64,000 nucleotides of DNA from Rusavskia elegans (lineage: Eukaryota > Ascomycota > Lecanoromycetes > Teloschistales > Teloschistaceae): the NCBI GenBank assembly GCA_011316305.1, contig SAUG01000044.1, positions 434,001 through 498,000 on the forward strand, read 5' to 3'. Position numbers and translations under genes: made by a program. The notes under the pieces were generated by a model, which worked only from the letters and a program-made list of their open reading frames with translations, did not search any database and was not told the DNA's origin. Below are positions 10,870 through 23,917 of the stretch, piece by piece; within the stretch, counting starts at the first letter, position 1; every line of letters starts with the position of its first letter.

Positions 10870-13475
10870 ATGGGAATTCGGTTTATAACATTTGACCTCT
10901 TTAGGTTCAGCGCCTAATTCTGTTGCGGATGAAATAATCTATATAATAATATTTTATTTATTCAGCCAGTTTATCTATGGAATATTGGTATCTATAGCAA
11001 TTCTATTATAGTAAAAATTGTCTACTTTGATATATATATAGAAAATAGATTTTGTACGTCTTCGACGATATTTTCGCTACTATACTATTAAAACTTTTTA
11101 TAATTCAAATATAATTCGTCTACCAAATTGGCTATTTCGTTTAAAAAACTCTACGTGCTATTTTATAAACGCAAATTTTACTTAGACAAATACGTCTATA
11201 TAGTAATCGTAGATCTTTTTATTAAATTCGATTTCATCTACTAAGTACTAAAATTGATTTGATGAAATTAATTTAATTATATAAATTTGACTTTAAAAAT
11301 TAATAATCTAGTTATTTAAATATATCAAATTTTATATTAAAATTTGACTGGCTACTTCGATATAGATTTCCGTCGATAATTTAAAAACCCGATTCGAGTT
11401 TTAGTAAATTGATTTAATCCGATCTACTAAATAGTTTAGATTTAGTTAATTTGATTATAATTTTAATACCCGATAAATCAGTAGTTTAGTAAATAAATCA
11501 AACGTTAATATATCAATATTAAATATACGGTAGTAAAATTTATCCTTTAGTTTAATTAACGTAAGTAATAGTTCTATAGAAGTTTAATTTCAATTTATTT
11601 AATAATATAACGTATCTTTTTACTGTTAATTTAACTAAAATATAAATTTTCATAGATAAATATATTTCGCAGTTATCGCTTTTTTTTTTACTAGTAATAT
11701 AAACTATATTCTCGTAATAGTTACAGCTGTAAACTAAACTAGATAGTAGTATTTATATCCGTAATAACTATATCTATTCGCGCGATCGTCGACTACTTTA
11801 CTATAGATGGAGTAATCTATTTTAACTTTGATAAAGATTTTTTTTTTATTATCTTTAAAATATACTATACGATTTTTCTACCTCCTTTTAATTTAATCGA
11901 TCGGGTAAAGTTTCTAGCTATAGGATTTAGCGTACGATCTAGTAATTCTTTTAAAGCTAGATTGACTAAAAAGTATATTAATAATTTAGTAGAGCGTTTA
12001 GATATAGATTTTATAATAAATATAGCCGAGACGATTAATATAAATAATTACTTTTTAGTATAGTAGATAGATATAACGGAAATATTAGAAGCTGATAATT
12101 ATATATAATATCGAAAGAGGACTAATAGACCGAGGACTACGAATAGTAGAATTATATTTATATAGTAGAAAATTAGTAATCGAATAAAAAAGAAAGTAGT
12201 TAAATAAAAGTAATCAAATACGCTGTAAATTTTATCCAACGAATTTTAACTGTAAAAATTTCTTTATACGTAAAATATAATAATCGTTGCCGTATATAAC
12301 TTTGATAAATATATATATATATATATATAAAAACTCAATATTACTCTAAATAGGAGCTTTTTAAAAAGGAATAATTTTGATAGATCTTTTATACTAGAAC
12401 CGAAAATTAAATCGATTTATAAAATAAAAATTAATAGATATTCGATTCGATCCGATTAATAATAATATTAGATAGTCGAATACTATAACTTTTATAAACA
12501 CTAGTTATATTAAAAATACTATTGTAAAGAAAATAAAAATTTTCATAAAATCAAATAGTAATATATTTTATTTAATATTAAATTAATTAATACTGAAATT
12601 AATCTTTTGAAAATATTTTTTTACTTTTATTAAAAAGATTCTAATTTTTAGTTTTACCCGACTATATATATCTTATAGTTATTTTGAATAGATTTTCTTT
12701 TTATATCTATAGTATAGTTATAGTTTTTAGCTATTATTATCGATTTTATATATTCTAAGACTATTTATAATCAAATCTATTAATAATTTCTTTTTATAAA
12801 ATTAAAAGTCTATTCTATTTTTTATAAAAATATTAAATAAATAAAAATCTTATAAATTATCTATATTAGTTTAAAAATGTTCAAAATATTATTTTTTTAG
12901 AATATCTAATTTAGATTATCTTTCGTAATATTAGCGCGAAGATATCGATTAGTTTCGAAAATAGCTATTCGAAAATATTAGAATTATCGAAAAATACTAT
13001 TAAAAACTAATATAAGAAAATTTAAACTAATTAGTAAAATTATAATATAATAGTCTTTTACATTACTTTACGTTTAGTTTATATAACGCGTTTTGGATTT
13101 TAATAATTTAATAGAAATATTAGAATATTTAATAAACTATTTTTTAAATTCGATCCGATATTTGTTTTTATATTTTAAAAAGTCTTCTATTTTTTTTATA
13201 ATAAAAGTTAATTTTTGTTATTGAATCTATAAATTAGATTATTTTTACTTTCAATATAAAATTAAATTCTCATAAACTTTTTAATTAACGAAGTTCGATA
13301 ATCGAACTAATTTTTCTATTTTAATAAAATAATCGAAAATAATATTATAATATCGGAATATTGAATATAATTTAATATTTATAGTTTTTAAAAATATTAA
13401 AATAACTATATAAAATAGCCGTAGTATATTATTTGTAGAAAAGACATTACTATCTATTAATACTAAAAATAATTA
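10870..13475 (-). mobile_element. hAT-like remnant, minus strand, with R1 copy B inserted near its end
   Basis: A degraded terminal repeat lies at about 11346-11440: GACTGGCTACTTCG and CCCGTC-like motifs correspond to the hAT end sequence near 50200-50260 read in reverse. R1 copy B follows at 11442-12369. The sequence 12430-12640 then matches window positions 1-120 (shared GATAGTCGAATACTATAAC / TTTTATAAACACTAG pattern), so it is the same part of a second hAT copy in the same orientation. All of it is saturated with TA and stops. 10870-11340 shows no feature I can identify. Confidence 0.5.
11442..12369 (+). mobile_element. R1 repeat, copy B (heavily RIP-mutated)
   Basis: It starts TTAGTTAATTTG like copy A, keeps the head in mutated form (ACCCGATAAATCAGTAGTTT) and ends in CTTTTTAAAAAGG. 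That is the terminal C6-A-G6 hairpin with C->T and G->A changes on both arms, which keeps it self-complementary. The internal frame still reads YFNFDKD, PPFNLIDRVKFLA and EILEADNYI. Length about 928 bp, nearly the same as copy A. No target duplication can be recognised any more. Confidence 0.65.
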
Positions 13476-13479
13476 TTTC

Positions 13480-14535
13480 TTCGTTTATTTATTTTTTTAG
13501 TATCCGATTAACCGTCGGTTCCGTAAGAGATTTACTTTATTATTAGTTCGCTAGCGTTAGATATACGGTATAAAAACTAGTATTCTAATCTAATTAATTT
13601 AAATTCAAAAATAATATAAAATTAACCTGGAACTATTTCGTAATACGTTAATAATATAAATCCTATAATTTATTTAAAGTATAACGTAGTAGATTTTTCG
13701 TTTATATGTATTTTTTATAGTCGCTTTTTCTTCGTTCTCTTTTACTAATACCTGTAACTACTACGAACCGATTTAATTTATATTATCGTATCTAACGTAT
13801 ATATTTTCCGTAATAGCTCAAGCTATAGATTAATAGAGATAGAGTTTTCACTAATAATATTGGACCTATAACTACGATTATATCTTTCTAATCTATAATA
13901 TTAAAAAAATAGAACTTAAAATCGCCGAATTCGAACTATTCGATTACGTCGACCGAGTTCTCGCTAGTCCGTCTACTATAACGGATTTCGAATTCTAGAA
14001 TCCGATAGTTTTAAATACGAAGCTAAAACTTTATATTCCGAATCCGCCGAAATCGTATAGCTTTAGCGACCGTATTAGATTTCTAATAGAAACTTTTATT
14101 CTACTAGAATTTAAATTAGAATCTATATTAATTATTAAAATTGAAGTTAAATTAGTAGTCGTCGAGTATCTAAAAAGGTTAATAGACTATCTAGATTCGT
14201 ATACGACTATAGATAAAAATAAAATGACGAGAGTAAAAGATAGTATTACTACCTAGTAGATAGTTGTTGAAGCTATATTAGTAGCGTATAATTATATATA
14301 TTTCGAAAAAGTATAAAAATATTGTTGATAGAAAAAGAATAGTAATTAAATAGAAAATATAATAGAATAAAAATAATTAACTGCGCTATAAATCTTATTT
14401 AACTTTTAACTATCAAAAATATTTACTATATAAATAATAATTATTATTACCGTATGAAAACTACGGTAATAGAACGTATATATATAATAATTTAATAATA
14501 ACCTTTAATAGAAACTCTATAACAAGAAATAATTT
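13480..14535 (+). mobile_element. R1-like repeat, copy C (diverged subfamily)
   Basis: The order of parts follows R1: a head CCGATTAACCGTCGGTTCCG, a middle reading frame and a tail with GCGCTATAAATCTTATTTAAC. The sequence is clearly diverged beyond RIP, with different codons around LIDR (here SDRIRFLIET). The frame at about 13880-14250 is mostly open on the plus strand and includes EFELFDYVDRVLASPS. This copy therefore looks like a second, older subfamily. Confidence 0.45.
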
Positions 14536-14879
14536 TTTATATTTATAGATTTTATAAATTCTTTTATATAATTATATTATTAAAAAAATATCATTTATAT
14601 ATCCGACGATCTATAAAATATATTAAATTCTAACGAATATAAATGTTTTAAATTAAATTTCTAGATTAAAATTTAAAATCGATCTTTTTCTAAATTTTTT
14701 AAAACAAAATTTATATTAAAAAATAAATAAATATAGATTATAATAATATAAATTCTAAAATATATATATATTTCAAAATTTTTAAAAGATAATATTTGAT
14801 ATTTTAAATCGACCGAATCTCGAATAAAGATAGTGACAGGCTTTGATCTGCAGATTCGAAAAAATAGAAAATATTCTTT

Positions 14880-15344
14880 CGCCTTGATCGAAGGATTAAG
14901 AGATGGAACAATCGCCTAAAAGATTATAGCGCTGGATATTGGTAGAACGGGCTGGAAATTAGATCGTTTACGTTTTACAAACCCTTTGACAACTGTAGGC
15001 TGCAAAGCAGATAAGTCGTCGTGCAAGTTATTAATAGTAACATGCTCGGCGCGTGGTCTACAGAGCGCGTCCGCCATTCGAAACAGTGCTAAAGATACAT
15101 GTTCCATCCCCGACGCGATACGTGTAGACAAACTTACCGCTTACCAGTAGTATATAGATATTAAGTTTAATACTACCGATAAGTAAGTAAATCGGATCAA
15201 GTGGTCGTTCAAGTTTCGCTTTCCACCCTCCGAAGAAAAGTTATCACCCAGTACATTGTATCGTTACTATTTGGAAACAACCGTTCTCGTTATAGGGCTC
15301 TATATCTATGGTATTAATATATCATTGCTTTCATTGTATTAAAG
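14880..15344. other. Short GC-balanced flank of the 15.3-kb gene
   Basis: Base composition returns to normal at about 14820-14880. A 71-codon minus-strand frame (14916-15131; starts MSTRIASGMEHVSLALFRMA, contains KGFVKRKRSNFQPV) could be a small divergent gene, but has no domain, no intron and no other support. The remainder is the presumed promoter region of the gene starting at 15345, including TATATCTATGG at 15301-15311. Confidence 0.3.
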
Positions 15345-15997
15345 ATGTCGACTGGTCCGCCTTCAGACTTTAACGCAGCTGTGAACGTAAGTATTACGAA
15401 TTCATTCCATTTTCGACTTGGTTTATTTATCGTTGATATCAGGAGTCTCCTGTTCAAGTATCTGACGCGACTTCTCTGGTTGCCAGGCCTGCATCCCAGA
15501 CCTCGTTTGACACTGTCCATAACCTACCGTCATTGAAGAAAGGCTGGGTCTGGCAAGAACGAAGTGAAAAGCAGGGCCTGGAATATGGAGAAGACCAACA
15601 ACCGGAGCCTAAAAAGGTGAAGGCGGGATCGGACTACATCAAGGAAATCGGTGGAGAGGCGAAAGACGATATGACAGACTTGATTAGTTCAAGGCTAAGG
15701 AGCCGCGACAAATCTTCACTCGGTCAAAAGCCGGAGGTGCAACTCGAGCACGCTCTGCAACCGGAGTCAATCCTCAGTCAATCACTTGAACTCGCGATGG
15801 GTCGAATGATGCATGTATATCACCGTGTATTGGAGAAGGAATGGGACCCAGCAATGACAGAGAGGATGAGTGAAGCTATCGACCACATCGCGGCCGCGAT
15901 GGGTGAAGCGCAAGGACTTCGTGATCTGTTGGTACAGCAGAGCAGCAATCAGCGCAAAAGACGAGGGATAAAAAGAAAACGGGAAGATAGGGAATAG
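15345..15997 (+). CDS. Two-exon hypothetical nuclear-type protein, 198 aa
   Basis: Exon 1 is 15345-15386 (MSTGPPSDFNAAVN). The intron 15387-15442 has a consensus donor GTAAGT and acceptor ATATCAG (56 nt). Exon 2 is 15443-15997 (starts ESPVQVSDATSLVARP). The join is in phase 0 and gives 198 residues. The protein is hydrophilic, with a predicted helical middle (LELAMGRMMHVYHRVLEKEW, then AIDHIAAAMGEAQGLRDLLV) and a very basic C-terminus (RKRRGIKRKRED) that looks like a bipartite nuclear localisation signal. No family recognised. It stands alone in a 1.2-kb island between strongly RIP-mutated blocks, a setting typical of fast-evolving accessory genes. There is no signal peptide, so a secreted effector role is not supported. 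Confidence 0.7.
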
Positions 15998-16109
15998 GTT
16001 CGAAAGGGCCCCAGAGCGGATACCATAGAGAATTCGTATTCCCCAAAGGAACAGAGCATTTTGTTCCACCAGATACTAAGCTATTGCTTATCGTAAACGG
16101 AAATTTAGG

Positions 16110-19100
16110 CCTTGCTGCAAAAATAAATAAAAAATAAACTTATACGCGATAGTCGAATATATAATATATTAGATAATCTAATCTAGATATCTATCGACCT
16201 CGACGATAAGCTATATAAAAAAGGTATAGAGAAACGCTACGATAGTAGACTATAAGATAACGCGAGACGTTATTAGAGACGGCTCTATAGAAAATAGTAT
16301 TAAAGTAAAAAATAGTCCGAAGATAGCTACTATAGACTTATATTAATAGAATTAGACTCTATTTAATAGCGACGTAAAGGGAAGAATCCTAAAAGTAGTA
16401 AAGAAAATAAAATCCTAAGACGTATTATAACTATAGTAAATTAGGCTATTTCGCGAGAAATATCGGTTAAACTAGATATAACGACGATAGTTTAACGCTA
16501 CGGTAAGGAAAAATCTTAAAGACTAATAAAAAATAATTTTAAAAAACGACGATAATAGCTTTAAACTCTAGGAAACTAGTTTAGATAAAGAATTTATATT
16601 TATAGAAAACGATAATATACTATAGGAAACGATAATAAATAATACTTTACTATAAGTATTAAAGAAACTAACTAGAAAAAAAGCCGCCTCTAGATAGATA
16701 TCCGTAATAGAAGACGTTTAATAAATAAGATTAAAAATTCCTTATCTTAAAATAATATAGAGTAAAAAATTAGTAAGGAAAGAATTTATAGTAATCTATA
16801 AAAAATAAAATTATTTCTAAATCGATATTATAAGAAAAAAACGTAATAACAGGAAATTAATATATACTACTTAACTAGACCGCTTATTATAACGATAATT
16901 ATAGGATCTATAAATTAGAAAAGGAAAAAGCTAAATAGTATCCGTCGAAACTACGCCGACGAGCTCCTATAATATCTATTAAAATCGGAAGTTATAATAT
17001 TTATAATTATTTTGGATATATTAAATATTATAGATATAAATATTGGAAAAAATAGTAGAAAAGAAATAGAACTTTTAATTAAAAATTCTATAGATAAATT
17101 TCGTAAATAGATTACGAAAATAGGAAATATAAAAACGCGAGTAATAATTCGAAAAAAGATAAAATCTTATAGTAATAAATATACTATAAACGTATAACTT
17201 TATAGCTTAAAAGAAGTAACTAAATTTAGCTAGCTATATATATATACTCGAAATTAAAATAATTATCGAAACTAATAATAGATTATAAAAGATTAAAGTA
17301 TTTATTAATTTAGGCGTAACCGGAAATTTTATATTAAAAGATTTAATTAAAAAGAAAAAGTTTCTTTAAATTAAAAAAAAAAGATCTTTATAACTTAATA
17401 GTTATCGATAGAAATAAAATATTAGATAATAATAGAAAGATCGAAAAAGAAATAATACTGTTCTAAATAATAATTAATTAGTACTAGGAAAAGCTTTAAT
17501 TCGATATCGTTCGTATAGCTAGCTATAAAATCGTATTTAGAATTCTTTAATTAAAAAGTTTATAATCTAGTAATAGACTAGAAAAAAAAGTACTAAGCTT
17601 TAAATAATACTCCTATATAGAAAATATTTAGTCTATACCGAAGCAGCGTTTTCGGATAGATAAAAAATAGAATATAAAACGCGAATTTATAGCAAAAAAA
17701 AATAATTAAAAACTATTTAGATCCGATATATTAGATATCGATAGAGGTTAGCTAGATTAATAAAATAGAAATAAAAAGGAAAATTAGAAACCTTTCGAAA
17801 ACTCTATATTATCTAATAAAAAGTTAAAAGAAAATCTATTAAAAAAGATTTCGGGCGAATATAAAAATTAGATAAATTTATTTCGGAAAGAAATAACTAT
17901 AAAAATACTATCTAAATATTAACTATAAAATAATAAAGTTAGATTTAAATTAGGTAAATAATATATATTTAGATATATTTATTTATTATCTATAATAAAG
18001 CTCGAAATACTTTATAAATACCTGGATAAAAATATAAGAAAGAGATTTAATAGAGAATTTTAATTACCGGCAGGATATCCGATTCTCTTTATATCTAAAA
18101 AGAACGGAAACCCCCGCCTATATATCGATTACCGAAAACTAAACGATATTATAATTAAGAACTAATATCTACTACTAAATATTAGTAAATTTTAAAATAG
18201 ATTTACTAGAATATAATATTTTATAAAATTCGACCTTCGAGGAATATATAATCTTATATAAATAAAAGCCGAAAAAGAATAGAAAATAGCTTTTCGAATA
18301 TAATATAGTTATTATAAATATATAGTTATACTATTCGGATTTATAAACGCCCCGGTAATATATTAGAATATAATTAATAATATATTTAAAAAATATCTAG
18401 ATATATTTCTTTTTACCTATTTTAATAATATTCTAATTTTTTTTAAAATATTTAAAAAACATAAATAATACGTTAGTAAAGTTTTCGATTATCTAAAAAA
18501 GAGAAATTTACGCTTTAAACTAAAAAAATATAAATTCTATAAAAAAGAAGTTAACTTTCTAAAATTTATTATAGGGTATAACGGATTATATATCGATTCT
18601 AGTAAATTAAAAGCTATTATAGAATAGAAAACGCTAACGAATATTAAAAAAGTCTAAAACTTCTTAGGATTTATAAATTATAATCGAAAATTTATAAAAA
18701 ATTATTTTAAAAAAGCTTTAGCTCTTATAGCTTTAATAAAGAATACTACTAAATAGTATTAGAAGGAAAAAAAATAATAAATATTCGAAAATTTTAAAAA
18801 GGAATATATAAAAGACCCGGTACTTAAAATATTCGATTTAAAAAATCTATTATAAATAGAAACGAATTCGTTAGATCTAACTACAGATATATACCTTCTA
18901 TAATAATATAATAGTAAGTAATATCTAGTAGTATATATATTAAAAAAAATTATCGCTAGCGAAATAGAACTATAATATTTATAATAAAAAACTACTAGCT
19001 ATAGTAGCTATATTAGAATAATAGAAAGTATACGCCGAAAGATTACTGAAATTAATAATCTTTATAGACTATAAGAATCTTCTATACCTTATAATTACTA

Positions 19101-20640
19101 AATAATTTAATAGAAACTAAATATAATTGTCTAAATTCCTCGATTAATAGAAGTTTTAAGTCGAAGAAATAATTATATAAAAATAAAAAAGATTTTTAAT
19201 AATAGTATCTTTAAAATTAATATAGATAGATTACTATTAGTAAGTCTATACGAACTAAATATAACGCTATATATATTTAGAAACAACTAGAAATAATTTT
19301 CTATCGAAAAAGAAAAACTATAAATACTAGACGATAAAATCGACGAAAATATTAAAGAATACTACGATAGAATACTATAAAGATTTCTAGACGTAATAAA
19401 AATAATATAACTTTTACGATAATATTACCAGTTCTCTAGTATAAAGTATTATAATAATATATATAATAAGAAAATATTTTAGTTATTAGTAAAATAAATA
19501 TACTATATATATTCGTTATAGAAAGATCTAATATTAGAAACTACCGGATTTACTATAGAAGGAAGTTATATTAGACATTATTATTAAGCTTATAAAATCG
19601 AAAGACCTAATAATATATATAGAATACGATTTAATATTTAGTATAGTAGATAGACTTACGAAGTATATCTATATAATCCTATTATAAAAAGATTTTACAG
19701 TAGAATAACTTAGATTTTTTATTTTAGATTAATTATTTCGATACTATAGACGACTAGAAGTATTAATAAACAATAGAAATAAGCTCTTTACTTCGAACTA
19801 TTAGAAAACCTTTATTTTTCTATTTAATATTAAGCTAATAATATTAATAGCCTTCTATCTAATAATAGATAGAGAGATAGAACGTATTAACTAAACTTTA
19901 CAATAATACCTAAAGTACTATATAGACGACGTTTAAAATAATTAGATTTTACTTTTATTAATAGTATAGTTAGCGTTTAATATAAGAGAATTAAATATAA
20001 TAAAGGAAATACCGTTCTACGCCGATAATAGAAGAAAATCGAATTTATTTAAATAACCGCTACTATATAAGCTAGCGGAATTAACGATTTAAAAAATCGA
20101 TATTTAGAAAAGAATCTACGGAAATATCCTAAAGATATAGTAATATTCAAATAATTACTAGAATAAAAAGCGAAAAATAGTATCTTAGCTAAAAAAGGAA
20201 GCTAAGATATATTTTATTATAAAGAATTTAAAGATAAAAATTCTAAATAAAAAACTAGACTATATTAAAGTCGGACTATTTTTAATTAAATAGGTTAAAA
20301 GATTTTAGAACTTTAAATTTAATCTATTTAAAGACGTTAAAATATACCCGGTATTCTATATTTCTCTTTTAGAACTAGCTAATACTAGAACGCTAGTATA
20401 ATAAACGTTTAACTTCGAGATATAAGAGGAAGATATCTTTATAGTCGAGAAAATCCTATAATAGGAAAGTTAGAATTATCTATTTAAATAGAAAGGTTAC
20501 TCTACTTTAGAAAATATTTAGGAATCTAAAAATATTTAATAAACTACTAAAAGACTTTATAATAGTTCTACTAATAACAGACGCCGAAATAATCTAGAAA
20601 GAATCTAATAGGTTATCTAAAGTACTTTAGATTCGCGGAA
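16110..20640 (+). mobile_element. Ty3/gypsy chromovirus retrotransposon, RIP-degenerate
   Basis: Gag and pol motifs can be read in order on the plus strand through many TAG/TAA stops. A CCHC zinc knuckle with Cys codons changed to Tyr lies at about 16423-16465 (YYNYSKLGYFAR for CxxCGKxGHxAR). A protease-like LGVTGNFI (ancestral DSGATGNFI type) is near 17309. Reverse transcriptase covers 18060-18440 (YPILFISKKNGNPRLYIDYR, then Y-F-N-N where Y-x-D-D is expected). RNase H is about 18850-19100 and integrase about 19400-19900. A C-terminal chromodomain at 20420-20530 reads EDIFIVEKIL ... LFKWKGYSTLENIQES. The chromodomain places it among chromoviruses. I found no LTR on either side, so it seems truncated at both ends; the left end abuts the 15.3-kb gene island. 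It is dead: the catalytic Asp codons are lost and stops are everywhere. Confidence 0.8.
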
Positions 20641-20934
20641 ATTAACTAAATAAAAGACTATCGGAAGAATTTAGAAATTCAAAGATTTCTCTTTTTTCGA
20701 TACTAGATATCTTTACCGCGATAGCCTTTTTAGTACGTTTATCTAATAAAACTATCTTTTAACGAAGTCGTATTTTTTTCGTAAAAGCGATATATATTTC
20801 TATCCGAACTTTTTTTTAGACTTTATAAACTTTTCGGATATCTTTACGTAATTCGAGCTTTTTACTCTTTAAACGATTTTATTTAAATTAGGTTACCTGA
20901 AAATTATACCTCGTCTTTTTTTCTATATTATTAT

Positions 20935-23023
20935 TTTAACTATTAAAGTTAGAACTTTTAGTTAAATCGTTATTATCATTAAATTTAGTATGATTTTATA
21001 TAGAATAATATCTTTCGACTATCTAATCCTTTTTATTAATTTTAATAATATTATCGCTATTTTTTTTTCTATCGAAAAATTTAAAATAGTTATTAGACGT
21101 ATTCCCGCTATAACTAAATTTTTTAGTAAACGCCGTCTATTTCTATAGAAGATCTAAGATTCTAATAGACTAAAGCTTTTAGAAGTCGGTATAATAGACT
21201 ATTTATTATTAGAGAAAATTAACGATTAAAACTTTATATTTTATTAAAATTATTCGATTTAGACTATTAATAGCAATATTAGATTAGATAAAATTTTAGA
21301 AATAAATATCTCTGTAGTAGATAACTCCATTTATATTCGATATATTGTTTAAATAATTTATATTATTTAATTTCTATTTTATCTCCTCGATAGTTTTCGC
21401 TTTTTCTATATTTTCTATAAAGATTTTAGTATATATATTATCATTATAAGATAATACTATATACAAATCCGAAATTGATAAAGTATATATTATTTTATTA
21501 TATTATAATAGAATTTTTCTCGACTTCATAATCTATTCACTAATTTCTAGCGTTTTATTCTAATATAGCCTTTATTTCTATATCTATATTTTTCTAGAAA
21601 TCTATTCTTTTAATTGGATTAAAGTATAAATATATTATAATACAGTCTATATTCTATTTTTTGTAGATTATTTGTTTAGTATCGAATTATTTATTACTAT
21701 ATTTATAGTTTATAACTAAAATTTAATTTTTCAGATAGTAGTTTTAATCCAGATATAATAGATAGTATACGGAATATTATGGTAGAGTAATATAATTAGT
21801 AGCTATAGAATTGTCTAAAGACTCTATATATCATAGTAATAGAATACGTCAAAAATCGATAGAAATATATAAATTCGTTTAAAATTAAAGTTTCTAGCCG
21901 AATATAGTCGGTAATTATCTAAATAACTTTACTTTAACTCTAATTCTCTATTATTTAGAGACTAACTACTATAATAAAATATTAATATTCTTTCTACTAT
22001 ATCGTATTTCATTTTACTTTATTATTTATTTATTTTTAATTTTAATCGTTATAATGAAAAATATAGTATATATAGAACTAAATAGAAATAAAAGAATATA
22101 GTAATATAACTAATCGTATAACAAGACTAAAACTATTCTAGATATTCTAAAATTATCGAGAAATGTAAAAAAAAAAAATTATTGGAATTTTAATAATATT
22201 ATGGTATCGGTATAACTCTAGAATAATATAGTATAAATAGTCTAGCCATCGAAAAAAATAGAAATAGAAATCTAAAGCTATCGCTATTTAAAACATTTAT
22301 AGATACTAGAAAAGCTTCGAAAATTTTATTTCTAAAATGGTTTTTATAAAATTATATCGCGAAATTTTTACGAATATTACTATTAGATATATAAATAGAA
22401 TGGTTGGTAGAAGATATAATATAGAATTAATAATTATATCGAATTAAACAAAAAGATATATAGTTGATTTTCTATTAAATAAATATATTACTTTAATATA
22501 TTACTATATATTTGCGACTATATTAACATTTATAAATGATAAACTAGCAATAAACTATATTAAATATATTAATATCTTTTAAAAAAAAAATATAGAATCT
22601 AAAAATATAGACGAAAATATAATAATAGCTAGTTAATAATATATTTTAAAAGTTTAAAAGTTTTAGAAAAAAGATATATATTTATAGAACTATTTAAAAA
22701 AGATAAATATAATCTAAAAAAAATTAGTATATAAACTATTACATATAGAATATAATTTAGTAAACTATAAAGAAATATAATATATTACTAATTTATAATA
22801 ACTAAAAATACTTTTATATTTAATTATTTAATATTATTATAAAATAGAATATATCGATTTTCTATTATTTTCTATATTATTATCCGATCTAGTTTTTAAT
22901 TCTAATATTAGAAACCGATCCGAACTATTTAGTAAATCGGGTCTAACCGATTTATTAAAATTCGAATTAAATTTCTAAAGTACCGACGGAAATCTATACC
23001 GAAATAGCTAATCCAGTCTAAAA
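20935..23023 (+). mobile_element. hAT-like element, 3' part only
   Basis: Matches the 3' non-coding half of the hAT copy at 48100-50347 in the same orientation: for example CTATCTAATCCTTTTTATTA at 21018 and at 48160, and the TTTCCGCTATAACTAAATT motif of both. It ends near 23023 with a degraded terminal repeat (GACGGAAATCTATACCG..CCAGTC). The transposase half is absent; upstream the sequence passes into the chromovirus. RIP-mutated. Confidence 0.6.
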
Positions 23024-23917
23024 TTATATTGAAACTCTATATCTATATAATTATCTTTTTAACGTTACTTATAGAAACGTATATTATATTTTATATATAA
23101 AGAAATTATATCTGCTAAAAATATATTCGTCAGATAAAATTTCTAACGTAGTTAACTATTTCTAAATAAACAATTTTTTTTATTCGATTACGAATTTTCT
23201 ACTATCTAGTTTTTTTTTCGATATTATAAATAACTACAAGTAACTACTTTTTCCGCTATAGCTAATTAATAGATCGCGAAGTAATCATTTATATTAATTG
23301 TTTCGGCTAAATATTTATTTTTTAATTTATATTTAAATATTCCGTTAAATTATTAAAATCCTTTCTTGCCTATATAGTTTTAAAATGGTTACTAGCTAGT
23401 ACGCTAGCTACTATAGCTAGATACTTTTCTCGGTCGATTAAATTAAAAGGAGATAGAAAGATCGAATAGCGCGTTTTAAAAATAGTAAAAAAAAGATTAT
23501 TATCGTAATCGAGATAAATGCCCTCGGCTATAATATAATAGTCGATATCCGCGAAAATAGAGATAGATATTATAGAAATACTACTGTCTATATTAGATAT
23601 TAGGTATTGCTATTACAGATATATATATATATATATAATTTTCCTATATAATATATTATATACAAAATATTTATATTATTAATAAAAGAATAAAAATAAA
23701 AGATTAATTATAGAATATATATATCTATAATTATTTAAGGATAAATTATATTACTATATAAATTTATCTTCAAAATTCAAAAAACCGATACTAATATTAA
23801 TTAAATTAGAAAAAAAATTCTAATACTATATATTCGATATTGATATACTAACGTTTAATTTGTTTATCGAACTATTAATTTAATGGATATTAAAATCAAA
23901 ACTAAAATAAATTTAAA
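23024..23917 (-). mobile_element. R1 repeat, copy D (minus strand)
   Basis: The complement of 23917-23820 gives the R1 head (ATAGTTCGATAAACAAATTA, then AACGTTAGTATATCAATA). Reading on, the internal frame gives KTRYSIFLSPFNLIDREKYL and AIVASVLASN at about 23490-23360, in the place expected from copy A. The tail joins directly to the right terminal repeat of the hAT copy ending at 23023. The terminal C6-A-G6 hairpin is not visible, so the 3' end may be lost or the junction overwritten. Confidence 0.6.
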
